Part shown: piece after piece, positions 23,669 to 30,602 of the stretch
How the letters are laid out: every line of letters starts with the position of its first letter
Position numbering within the stretch: the first letter of the stretch is position 1
Assembly (NCBI GenBank): GCA_025774735.1
Contig: JALGZU010000004.1
Location: 1-40,905 of the forward strand
Direction of reading: 5' to 3'
From: a candidate division LCP-89 bacterium
Lineage (GTDB): Bacteria > Electryoneota > B3-LCP
Length of the DNA: 40,905 nt
Program-made: the position numbers and the translations under genes
Notes under the pieces: generated by a model
Told to the model about the DNA's origin: nothing
The model's input: the letters and a program-made list of their open reading frames with translations, nothing else
The model's database searches: none

Positions 23669-24205
23669 TTATCCCGGTCTCTGTGAGTAGGTTGTCAGTG
23701 AAACGGCGTTGCCAATTTCCCTGGAGAATACCTGGCCGTCCGGTTCCTCCCATTCAGCCCAAACCGAGATGGCATAGTAAGCAACCATCGGCTCTCCGAG
23801 TTCATTCATATAGGTCGGGTCGAAGCGCTCTTCAATGGGAGCGTAGAAGAGATCGACCATGATCGGGGATCCGGGCTCCAGGGGGACGGTTTTATAGGGC
23901 GAATCGGGACTACCGGCCATCTGCAGATCTGGGGGCCAGGGGGCATTCTCGTTATCGCGCTGATTGATGTACATCTGGCCGACCCAGTATTCCAGTTCTA
24001 CCTGGACGATGCGCAGCACCTGCTGCTTGTGCATGTTCACATCGAGAGCTCGATTGCCGAAGAAAAGGGATTGAGCCGTCACGACGACAGCAGCAACGAG
24101 CATCACGAAAGTGACCAGTACTTCGATGAAGGTTACTCCCTGGTCATCGCGACAAACCCTCAGCAGACATCCAGATCCGCGTATTTTGCCAAGTAGACGA
24201 CCCAT
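23669..24205 (-). CDS. Prepilin-type minor pilin
   Basis: 178 aa. A 23-residue basic leader ends in QG, and the mature sequence begins VTFIEVLVTFVMLVAAVVV, a classic class III prepilin segment with Glu at position 5. The C-terminal part contains PYKTVPLEPGSPIMVDLFYA and AYYAISVWAEW. PilV/GspI-like by position, directly after pilT. It starts 5 bp after the pilT stop, so expression is tightly linked. Like its neighbours it depends on a prepilin peptidase encoded elsewhere. Confidence 0.78.
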   Translation of the reverse strand: MGRLLGKIRGSGCLLRVCRDDQGVTFIEVLVTFVMLVAAVVVTAQSLFFGNRALDVNMHKQQVLRIVQVELEYWVGQMYINQRDNENAPWPPDLQMAGSPDSPYKTVPLEPGSPIMVDLFYAPIEERFDPTYMNELGEPMVAYYAISVWAEWEEPDGQVFSREIGNAVSLTTYSQRPG

Positions 24206-24210
24206 CAGCG

Positions 24211-25275
24211 TTACCCAGCCAGATTTACTTCAAACAGTTTTGGATTTTCGGCGACGTGTTTAGCCACTTCGCGATCGATCGAACCTTTATGCAAAAGCCT
24301 CATCAGATCCTGATCGAGTGACTGCATCCCTTCCTTACCGCCAGCCTGAATTACGGAGGGGATCTGATAGATTTTATCTTCACGGATCAGGTTGCGAACG
24401 GCCGTGGAGGCGACCATCACTTCCATCGCCGCCAGCCGGCCGCTACCGTCTTTCTTAGGCAGCAATTTCTGGGCGATCACAGCTTCCAACGATTCCGCCA
24501 GCATGGAACGCACCTGCGTCTTCTGCGACGACGGGAAGATATCGATGATCCGGTCGATGGTTTTGGCGGCGCTGGAGGTGTGCAGAGTCGCCAGAACCAA
24601 GTGGCCGGTTTCAGCGGCCGTCAGAGCCAGCGCGATGGTCTCCAGGTCTCGCATTTCACCGACGAGAATCACGTCCGGGTCTTCACGCAGGGCCGCCCGC
24701 AGGGCGTTGGCGAATGAATGCGTGCTAGCGCCAAGTTCCCGCTGATTGATGAGGCAATTACGGCTTTCGTGAAAGAACTCCACCGGATCTTCGATGGTGA
24801 TGATGTGCAGTTCCTTGTACTCATTGATGTGATCCACCATCGTCGCGAGGGAGGTGGATTTACCGCTGCCCGTGGGACCGGTAAGCAGCACGAGTCCGCG
24901 ATCCCTCAGAGACAGTTCCTTCATAATCTGAGGCAGTCCCAGCTCCTCGAAGGATTTAATCTCGGCAGGAATCGTGCGGAAGACCGCCGCCATTCCCTGA
25001 ATCTGCTGGAAGACGTTAACGCGAAAGCGGGCGACGTTCTCCAGTTTGTAGGAGAAGTCGATCTCTTTAACTTCCTCGAAACGCTCCCGCTGAAATTCAT
25101 TCAGGACGGCGAAGATCAAACGCTCCATGACTTCCTGGGTCATGACGGGGAGGCGCAGCTTGCGCATAGTCCCATGTACCCGGATCATGGGAATAGATCC
25201 GGCGGAGATATGCAAGTCTGATGCTCCCTGCTCGACTGAGAAATTCAGGAGTTGGTTGATATCCTTGATGTCCAA
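24211..25275 (-). CDS. pilT: Twitching motility retraction ATPase PilT
   Basis: 354 aa with the full PilT pattern: N-terminal MDIKDINQLLNFSVEQGASDLHIS (in parts), Walker A LTGPTGSGKSTSLA, Asp box EDPVEF, Walker B ILVGEMRDLETIALAL, His box TGHLVLATLHTSSA and the C-terminal AIIAQKLLP-like segment (VIAQKLLPKKDG). PilT depolymerises the pilus and so drives retraction. The start is TTG 25275, preceded by AAAGG. Its first codons were copied together with the pilin 3' end to the region behind the secretin gene (16643-16675). Having pilT directly behind the pilin gene and ahead of the whole assembly set is not the textbook order. Confidence 0.93.
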   Translation of the reverse strand: MDIKDINQLLNFSVEQGASDLHISAGSIPMIRVHGTMRKLRLPVMTQEVMERLIFAVLNEFQRERFEEVKEIDFSYKLENVARFRVNVFQQIQGMAAVFRTIPAEIKSFEELGLPQIMKELSLRDRGLVLLTGPTGSGKSTSLATMVDHINEYKELHIITIEDPVEFFHESRNCLINQRELGASTHSFANALRAALREDPDVILVGEMRDLETIALALTAAETGHLVLATLHTSSAAKTIDRIIDIFPSSQKTQVRSMLAESLEAVIAQKLLPKKDGSGRLAAMEVMVASTAVRNLIREDKIYQIPSVIQAGGKEGMQSLDQDLMRLLHKGSIDREVAKHVAENPKLFEVNLAG

Positions 25276-25592
25276 GATGCTAGCCTTTGTTGTTTAGCGA
25301 TTAATCCGTCCCTAAATCAGATGGCAAGCCGTAGCCGGTGAACCTGCCCGTACGCACTTCGTAGATGACAATGTGACCAGCTCCACCCTTCATCCTCTCA
25401 GTAGACGTTCCCATGATCTGATCAAGACTCGTGGTGCTGCCGACGATCTGGAATTCCCACTGATCTTTAGTTGACATATCGATTTCGAAGTAGCCCTCAT
25501 CTTCGAGCTCGGTTATGTCGGTAGGATATTCACTGTTATCCTGGTAGTACATCTTGCAGGCATTGTAGATAGCCCCGATCGTCGACTGCGGA
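25251..25592. repeat. Duplicated segment, pilin copy (B, probable source)
   Basis: This aligns with 16653-16990. It spans the end of the pilin gene, the pilin-pilT gap and the pilT start. It is judged the source because every part is functional here, while copy A holds a dead pilT start and a vestigial pilin stop. Confidence 0.9.
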
Positions 25593-25777
25593 TCGGACGC
25601 CCGAGCCCCCTCGACGTACTGGATATAGATGGGAACCGAAATGGCTGCCAGGATGGCAACGATGACCACGACGATCAGAACTTCAATCAGGGTAAAGCCC
25701 TCATCGGATCTGAAGAACTTTCTAATATAATATAAGGATTTTTTTAAGAAATGCAATAGTTGAATCAAAAAAAACAC
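25301..25777 (-). CDS. Type IV major pilin / GspG-like pseudopilin
   Basis: 158 aa. The cleavage site is SDEG/FTLIEVLIVVVIVAILAA with Glu at mature position 5. The globular domain is GspG-like (ACKMYYQDNSEYPTDITELE, TKDQWEFQIVGSTTS). The leader is long (27 residues) and hydrophobic, with no in-frame ATG: the frame opens after a TGA two codons before GTG 25777, and TTG 25768 is the only other early choice. The sequence thus suggests weak or unusual initiation for what should be an abundant protein. It is first in the pilus operon. I found no convincing promoter in the short gap upstream. Confidence 0.85.
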   Translation of the reverse strand: MFFLIQLLHFLKKSLYYIRKFFRSDEGFTLIEVLIVVVIVAILAAISVPIYIQYVEGARASDPQSTIGAIYNACKMYYQDNSEYPTDITELEDEGYFEIDMSTKDQWEFQIVGSTTSLDQIMGTSTERMKGGAGHIVIYEVRTGRFTGYGLPSDLGTD

Positions 25778-25841
25778 AAATTCTCAAACGGGCAGTTTCG
25801 AAATCTTTTAGAAATACTTTCAAATTTGCAATTAATATACC

Positions 25842-25868
25842 AAAAAAAGAGCCGTATATTACGACTCT
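25842..25868 (-). terminator. Intrinsic terminator of the sigma/anti-sigma operon
   Basis: On the minus strand AGAGTCGTA (25868-25860), a 3-base loop, TACGGCTCT (25856-25848) and a T tract to 25842. One T-G pair. It separates the anti-sigma gene from the pilin gene. Confidence 0.8.
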
Positions 25869-25930
25869 AACAAGGCTTTCGGGTGATGTCTCTCACTGCA
25901 AGTCGGTCATTTGCTGCGCAAGGGTTGCAC

Positions 25931-26449
25931 TTATCCCCTCAATGCCTTGACCATCTGCCAGAGTCCCCAACAAAAAATCACGCCGGCGATAAGAACGTTT
26001 ACCATCAACAGCTCATTCCCCCCGAACAGGCCGGAACTCCAATCAACTTCCGTGAAAATGCCTAAATTTTCAATACTCTTTTTGATTGTCATTCCATCAC
26101 CGAGAAGTCCTACTTTCTCCATTATTCGATTGATGAGCGGCTTCCCCAGGTTACCAAAGAAGACGCCCAGGAATGTCACGATGAGGCCCACTGCAAAGGC
26201 TTGCAACCAATCCGGCAGCGAACTTGTCTCCTTCACGACGGGCAATTCGGCGAGGACGCGGGACCGCAAGCCTTGTGGCGCTTTGACGAGGGATTGGGAG
26301 CGCAGCAGCTTATCCAGCTGTTTTTCCTGATGGAGGAGCGCACTACAGGCGGCACAGCCTTCCAAATGAGTTTCCAGGCCGCGGCTTTCCGCTGGGTTTA
26401 GCTCGCCACTGAGGTAATCCTCAATATGTTCGATTGTCGGGCATTTCAT
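25931..26449 (-). CDS. Zinc-finger anti-sigma factor with two membrane helices
   Basis: 172 aa. The N-terminus carries the ZAS/zf-HC2 motif: Cys3 and His8, then HLEGCAAC (HxxxCxxC). A basic linker is followed by a membrane segment (LQAFAVGLIVTFLGVFFG) and a second near the C-terminus (LLMVNVLIAGVIFCWGLWQ). Proteins of this kind hold an ECF sigma factor inactive at the membrane until a signal releases it. Its start shares one base with the sigma stop (TGATG), the standard coupled arrangement. The intervening ~70-residue loop faces the periplasm if both helices span the membrane; the signal it senses is unknown. Confidence 0.85.
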   Translation of the reverse strand: MKCPTIEHIEDYLSGELNPAESRGLETHLEGCAACSALLHQEKQLDKLLRSQSLVKAPQGLRSRVLAELPVVKETSSLPDWLQAFAVGLIVTFLGVFFGNLGKPLINRIMEKVGLLGDGMTIKKSIENLGIFTEVDWSSGLFGGNELLMVNVLIAGVIFCWGLWQMVKALRG

Positions 26450-27027
26450 CAGGATGAACTCCGGGTTTTCAGCATCTGTTCAGCGCTGCTGCGAAGTTTC
26501 GCCCGGGCGCGGTGCAGGTATGCTTTAACGGTCCCCACCGGGCGCCCCAAAACTGAAGATATTTCTTTACAATCCAGGTTTTCCAGATAATGCAGAACGA
26601 CGATGCTGCGAAAGATGGGCGGCAGTTCGTCGATCAACCTATCCACCAGGTCCTGTTTATCTATCAAACTATCAAAATTCTGAGTTTTTTCTCCTGAAAA
26701 ACTCACCAGATCCAGCTCGTCGTCAGGGATGATATCCACAGGTTTCTGCCGTCTGCGCAGTTCAGTGTAACAGAGGTTCAGAGTGATGCGGTAGAGCCAG
26801 CTGGAAAATTTGGCTTTCGACTTGAAGGCTTGCAAGGCCTGCCAGGCCCGCACGAATGCATCCTGTGCGATGTCTTCAGCAGAGGACTTATCACCAAGTG
26901 TCCGACAGGCGAGCGTGTACACCATATCCTGGTATGTTTCAACCAGCAAGCCGAACGCTGCTTTATCCCCCCCTTTTGAGCGCTCGATCAGCTCTTCTTC
27001 GGAAACCGGTTGTACTGCAGAGCTCAT
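26449..27027 (-). CDS. ECF-family RNA polymerase sigma factor
   Basis: 192 aa. Region 2 includes AFGLLVETYQDMVYTLACRT, DAFVRAWQAL and FSSWLYRITLNLCYTELRRR. Region 4 includes LPPIFRSIVVLHYLENLDCK and ISSVLGRPVGTVKAYLHRAR. This is the two-domain RpoE-like pattern. It would direct RNA polymerase to a stress- or envelope-related regulon under control of the anti-sigma factor encoded next. The start ATG 27027 lies in a 228-bp gap shared with the divergent C13-type peptidase gene; no GGAAC-type ECF promoter is evident there by eye, so autoregulation is not shown. Confidence 0.92.
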   Translation of the reverse strand: MSSAVQPVSEEELIERSKGGDKAAFGLLVETYQDMVYTLACRTLGDKSSAEDIAQDAFVRAWQALQAFKSKAKFSSWLYRITLNLCYTELRRRQKPVDIIPDDELDLVSFSGEKTQNFDSLIDKQDLVDRLIDELPPIFRSIVVLHYLENLDCKEISSVLGRPVGTVKAYLHRARAKLRSSAEQMLKTRSSS

Positions 27028-27173
27028 CTATTCTTTAAGACTCCTCGAGGGGTCAGAAGGTTGCATCGGGCAGGATCGAAAGTCTACAAAGGAGAACCGT
27101 GACCACAATATAAAGAGAAAACGATCATTATGGAGCGCTTTTTGCAAAAAAATTTGTCTGGACAAAAAGGGGC

Positions 27174-27202
27174 TTGACTTTAATCCGAAAATTCACTATC
27201 TT
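27174..27202 (+). promoter_or_regulatory. Sigma70-type promoter for the C13-like peptidase gene
   Basis: TTGACT (27174-27179), 17-bp spacer, TATCTT (27197-27202), about 50 bp ahead of ATG 27256. Confidence 0.65.
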
Positions 27203-27255
27203 AATATACCAGGAATCCATTGGGCATAATTACAAATACAACTTATGGAGGAACG

Positions 27256-30198
27256 ATGAGAAGAGGACTGTGGATCTGCTGTCTATGCGTCATGATACTT
27301 AGCCTCTCATCCGGTTCAACTCAGGCGGCGCAGGTAACCAAGCCAGACCAGGCCGTCAATGGGGTCGTGAAAGCTCTGTTTCCACAGGGCACGGACGAGG
27401 TTATGCTTTACGTGTGGGGGCTTGTTGCCGCGGGCTCTGAAATCCGCGGGACGAAGGAACTGGCCATGGTTGCGCCAGCAGAGGGATACGTGATTTACAT
27501 CGACGATTTTCCCACGGCCAACCTCTTCCATCCGGTTCGTTATGTCTTTGTCGATGCGATGACCGGCAAGTTGACGGTGGCGGAGGCCAAAAGTCCACCG
27601 TTGAATTTCGGGGATTATCGCAACGTGGAAACAACGATCGGACAAACCCTGGTGACAGCGGTTAACCATCGGGCTCCGCTCGCGAACAACCCTCCGGATC
27701 CGACCCGGGCGGATCGCTGGGCGGTACTCATGAATGGGGGATATGATTCCGGCAACAATCACGTGCGTTACTGGAACGATCTGAGCAACATTTACATCGC
27801 GCTGAATTCAACGTATGGCTTTGCCGACGATCACATCATCGTACTCTGTTCGGACGGTCTGGACCCGGCACCGGATCAATCCAACGGTCAGAACTCCCCC
27901 CCCGACCTAGATGGGGACAGCGATGACGACATCATGTTCTCATGCGTGCTGGCCAACGTGGATATGGTCTTTGGTGAACTGGCCAACACTCTCACGGCGG
28001 ATGACAAGCTCTTCATCTTCTCCACCGACCACGGCAGTTCCAACGGCGGCTGGAACACTCTGTTCAATCTCTGGAATCACGAAGAGCTGACCGACGCGCA
28101 TTTCGCCTCGCTGCTGGCCGCTTTGCCGCAGTGCGAAATCATCTGCACTTTCGAACCATGTTACTCCGGCGGATTTTTAGATGACGTCGTCGTCCCACCG
28201 GGACCCCGGGTCGCCTCCTCCGCCTGCCGATACGATGAACTTTCATGGGCGATGCCGCCGGATTACCTGTACGACACCTACGTTTTCCACTGGACAGCCG
28301 CCGTCAAAGGGGAGGACGCCTATGGCGTTCCGGTCGATGCGGACTATAACAGCGACGGCACCGTGACCATGGATGAAGCGTTTCTCTATGCCGAAACGCA
28401 CGACCAATCCGACGAAAATCCACAATACGGAGACTACCCGGTCGGGGTGGGAGCGGGAATCTCGTTATGGCCGACGGGAACGGGAGCGTTTCTAGTCGTT
28501 TCGGAAACCGAGATAGACGACATCGGCGGCAACAACAACGGCGCCGCGGATCCGGGTGAGACCGTCTCCATGGTGTTGACGCTGAGCAACGTCGGAAACG
28601 GCGCGGCGACGAACATCTCCGGGACGCTGACCTCCACCGATCCCTATCTCACCATCACACAAAATCTCGCCTCTTACCCCGATTTAGGGCAATTCGAGCA
28701 GGGGGTGGGATCACCCGCCTACGAGATCGACATCAGCAGCAGCTGTCCCCAGGGAGAATCGGTGACCTGCAACCTGCACATCGAAGCGGACAGCGCTTAC
28801 ACCAACGACGTCGTGGTCAGTTTCGTTGTCGGGGATCCGATTTATGACCCTGTAGGACCGGACGCTTACGGATACTACGCTTACGACATCCTCGATACTC
28901 CGTTAGGGCCGACCTATGAGTGGATTGAAATTTGCCCCGATTCGGGCGGTTCCGGTACCCTGGTGCCGTTCGTCAGTGACGACCAGGTGTTCAATTACGG
29001 ATTGCCCTTTACCTTCCAGTATTACGGCGTCGACTACGACAGTTTCTCCGTCGCCACCAACGGCTGGATCGGAATGGGCGTGATCACGCAGGAGGACTAC
29101 TCGAATTCTGCCATACCTGACCCGGATGGCCCCCCGAACATGATCGCGCCGTACTGGGAGGACCTCTCACCACAGCGAACTAATTCGGGAGGAGTATGGC
29201 ACTGGTACGATGAGGTGAATCACCGCCTAATCGTGGAGTACAACCACGTCGAACAGTACGCTCCTACGGGCAGCTTTGAGACGTTCCAGGTGATCTTGCT
29301 CGATCCGATCTACTACCCGACGGCAACAGGAGATGGCCAGATTCTCTTCCAGTATAAAGACATGTCCGCTACGGTGCAAAGTGAAGGGACGGTCGGCATT
29401 GAAAATTCGATACAGACCATCGGATTGCAGTATCTCTTCGACGGCGCCTATGACGTTCACGCCGCTCCGATCGACCGGGAGACGGCGATCCTGTTCATGG
29501 CGGTCGAATCGCAGCCGGACGTGGTCGTTCAACTCTTCCCCTACAATCCTCCGATCCAGGTACCGGCGAGCGGCGGCACCTTCAGTTTCAGCATTCAGGT
29601 CAGCAACAACATGGGTTCGACACAGACCTTCGACGTCTGGTGTGACGTCACGCTGCCGTCTGGTTCTCCTTACGGACCAGTCCTGGGACCGGTTAACCTG
29701 ACAGTTCCTGCCGGATTTTCGAACGACAGGGATCGCGACCAGGCAGTGCCCGAGAACGCGCCGGCGGGCATGTACTCCTACAATGGCTATACCGGCCTTT
29801 ACCCGGACGTTATCTACTCCAGCGACAGCTTCGATTTCGAGAAGTTGACCGTGGGTGATGGCGCGGTGGTAAGCGGATGGGAGAACTGGGGTGAACCGTT
29901 CGAGACAGCTTCGATCAGCGAGATCTCCGCTCCTGATAAGTTCGTCCTGCACGGCGCCTATCCGAATCCGTTCAATCCGGTTGCAACACTCAGCTTTGAG
30001 CTACCGGAGGCTAATTTCGTGAAGTTGGCCGTTTACGATATCGCTGGTCGGATGGTGGCGGAAGTCGTCGATGGCTGGCGGGATGCAGGTGTGCACGATG
30101 TGACGTTCGATGCATCGAGTTTAGCATCCGGGATTTACGTCTGTCGGCTGAAGGTAGGACAGTTTTCGGCTTCGGGGAAAATGGTTTTAATGAAGTGA
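27256..30198 (+). CDS. Secreted C13/caspase-fold peptidase with C-terminal type IX-like sorting domain
   Basis: 980 aa from ATG 27256, which has GGAGGA directly upstream and starts a signal peptide (GLWICCLCVMILSLSSGSTQAA). Residues about 145-380 form a legumain-like (clan CD) domain: RWAVLMNGGYDSGNNHVRYW, then FIFSTDHGSS with the likely catalytic His259, and CTFEPCYSGGF with the likely Cys302. An N-terminal ~100-residue region may be a propeptide. The middle holds beta-sandwich repeats, including a SNVGNGAATNISG stretch and a YGLPFTFQYYGVDYDSF domain. Residues about 760-885 are a module shared with the next secreted proteins, and the last ~85 are the YPNPFNP sorting domain. It is probably an extracellular or surface peptidase; gingipain-like enzymes are the nearest functional analogy. 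Confidence 0.85.
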   Translation: MRRGLWICCLCVMILSLSSGSTQAAQVTKPDQAVNGVVKALFPQGTDEVMLYVWGLVAAGSEIRGTKELAMVAPAEGYVIYIDDFPTANLFHPVRYVFVDAMTGKLTVAEAKSPPLNFGDYRNVETTIGQTLVTAVNHRAPLANNPPDPTRADRWAVLMNGGYDSGNNHVRYWNDLSNIYIALNSTYGFADDHIIVLCSDGLDPAPDQSNGQNSPPDLDGDSDDDIMFSCVLANVDMVFGELANTLTADDKLFIFSTDHGSSNGGWNTLFNLWNHEELTDAHFASLLAALPQCEIICTFEPCYSGGFLDDVVVPPGPRVASSACRYDELSWAMPPDYLYDTYVFHWTAAVKGEDAYGVPVDADYNSDGTVTMDEAFLYAETHDQSDENPQYGDYPVGVGAGISLWPTGTGAFLVVSETEIDDIGGNNNGAADPGETVSMVLTLSNVGNGAATNISGTLTSTDPYLTITQNLASYPDLGQFEQGVGSPAYEIDISSSCPQGESVTCNLHIEADSAYTNDVVVSFVVGDPIYDPVGPDAYGYYAYDILDTPLGPTYEWIEICPDSGGSGTLVPFVSDDQVFNYGLPFTFQYYGVDYDSFSVATNGWIGMGVITQEDYSNSAIPDPDGPPNMIAPYWEDLSPQRTNSGGVWHWYDEVNHRLIVEYNHVEQYAPTGSFETFQVILLDPIYYPTATGDGQILFQYKDMSATVQSEGTVGIENSIQTIGLQYLFDGAYDVHAAPIDRETAILFMAVESQPDVVVQLFPYNPPIQVPASGGTFSFSIQVSNNMGSTQTFDVWCDVTLPSGSPYGPVLGPVNLTVPAGFSNDRDRDQAVPENAPAGMYSYNGYTGLYPDVIYSSDSFDFEKLTVGDGAVVSGWENWGEPFETASISEISAPDKFVLHGAYPNPFNPVATLSFELPEANFVKLAVYDIAGRMVAEVVDGWRDAGVHDVTFDASSLASGIYVCRLKVGQFSASGKMVLMK

Positions 30199-30210
30199 CG
30201 CTGAAAATAC

Positions 30211-30270
30211 GTCGGGGTCAGGGACGACCCCGACTACGGAGGGAATGGGACGTGGAAACCACGCCCCTAC
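30211..30270. repeat. Dispersed palindromic repeat, copy 1
   Basis: It starts 12 bp after the peptidase stop. Two inverted repeats lie in a row: GTCGGGGTC/GACCCCGAC, then, after ACTACGGAGGGAAT, a GGGACGTGG/CCACGCCCC pair. The same element, slightly longer, follows the third secreted protein at 35745-35825. Confidence 0.75.
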
Positions 30271-30277
30271 AGACATA

Positions 30278-30309
30278 AAAGGGCGTCTCGATGGGTCGGG
30301 ACGCCCTTT
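30278..30309 (+). terminator. Terminator hairpin after the C13-like peptidase gene
   Basis: A 14-bp stem (AAAGGGCGTCTCGA with TCGGGACGCCCTTT, one T-G pair) around a TGGG loop. The T tract is only three bases, so efficiency is uncertain. Confidence 0.7.
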
Positions 30310-30344
30310 GCCCTGCAGAATTTTGATCCGATGCAAAATTTAAC

Positions 30345-30373
30345 TTGACAATGGCCGATTTTCTTTGTATATT
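30345..30373 (+). promoter_or_regulatory. Strong sigma70-type promoter with long leader
   Basis: TTGACA (30345-30350), 17-bp spacer, TATATT (30368-30373). The next start codon is 230 bases downstream (30603). Confidence 0.75.
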
Positions 30374-30379
30374 TCTGTA

Positions 30380-30555
30380 TACAGAGGATGCCATATCAAA
30401 CTAGATGAGAGGTGATATAGGCCGAGCAACGGAATTTTTATTTTATGTATTTCTCGGGTTAGCAGACGCTTGAGAAACCACTGACAGTTAAGCATCATTA
30501 GACGAAGGGAGCTGTGGAAACTCCGGGATCCTGGGGGGACGCAGATCCCTTTTTT
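30380..30555 (+). ncRNA. Structured leader or independent small RNA, about 175 nt, class unknown
   Basis: Bounded by the promoter at 30345-30373 and a terminator-like hairpin ending at 30555. Near the 5' end GCCATATCA (30390-30398) can pair with TGATATAGGC (30413-30422, one bulged A). Near the 3' end GGAG/CTCC (30508-30524) sits next to the terminator stem. No open frame of note is present. It could be an attenuator or riboswitch of the beta-propeller gene, or a free small RNA. It matches no class I can recognise. Confidence 0.4.
30525..30555 (+). terminator. Terminator-like hairpin ahead of the beta-propeller gene
   Basis: GGGATC (30525-30530) and GATCCC (30544-30549) with a 13-base loop, followed by six T. 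It lies between a strong promoter and the start codon, so it would stop transcription unless bypassed. Confidence 0.65.
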
Positions 30556-30602
30556 ATTTACATAGGTTCGGAAACATCCAAAATATGAAAGGAGAACCAA
30601 CC

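Noticed and set aside
27145..27172. Short inverted repeat TTTGTC/GACAAA next to a run of A
   Set aside because: Six-base stem with a two-base loop, no gene ending nearby that would need it; probably chance.
30505..30555. Possible c-di-GMP (GEMM-I) riboswitch because of GGAAACTCC...GGGGGGACGCA
   Set aside because: The core words only partly match the consensus, and the second half (the other stem and the closing helix) is missing, since the RNA runs straight into GATCCC and a T tract.
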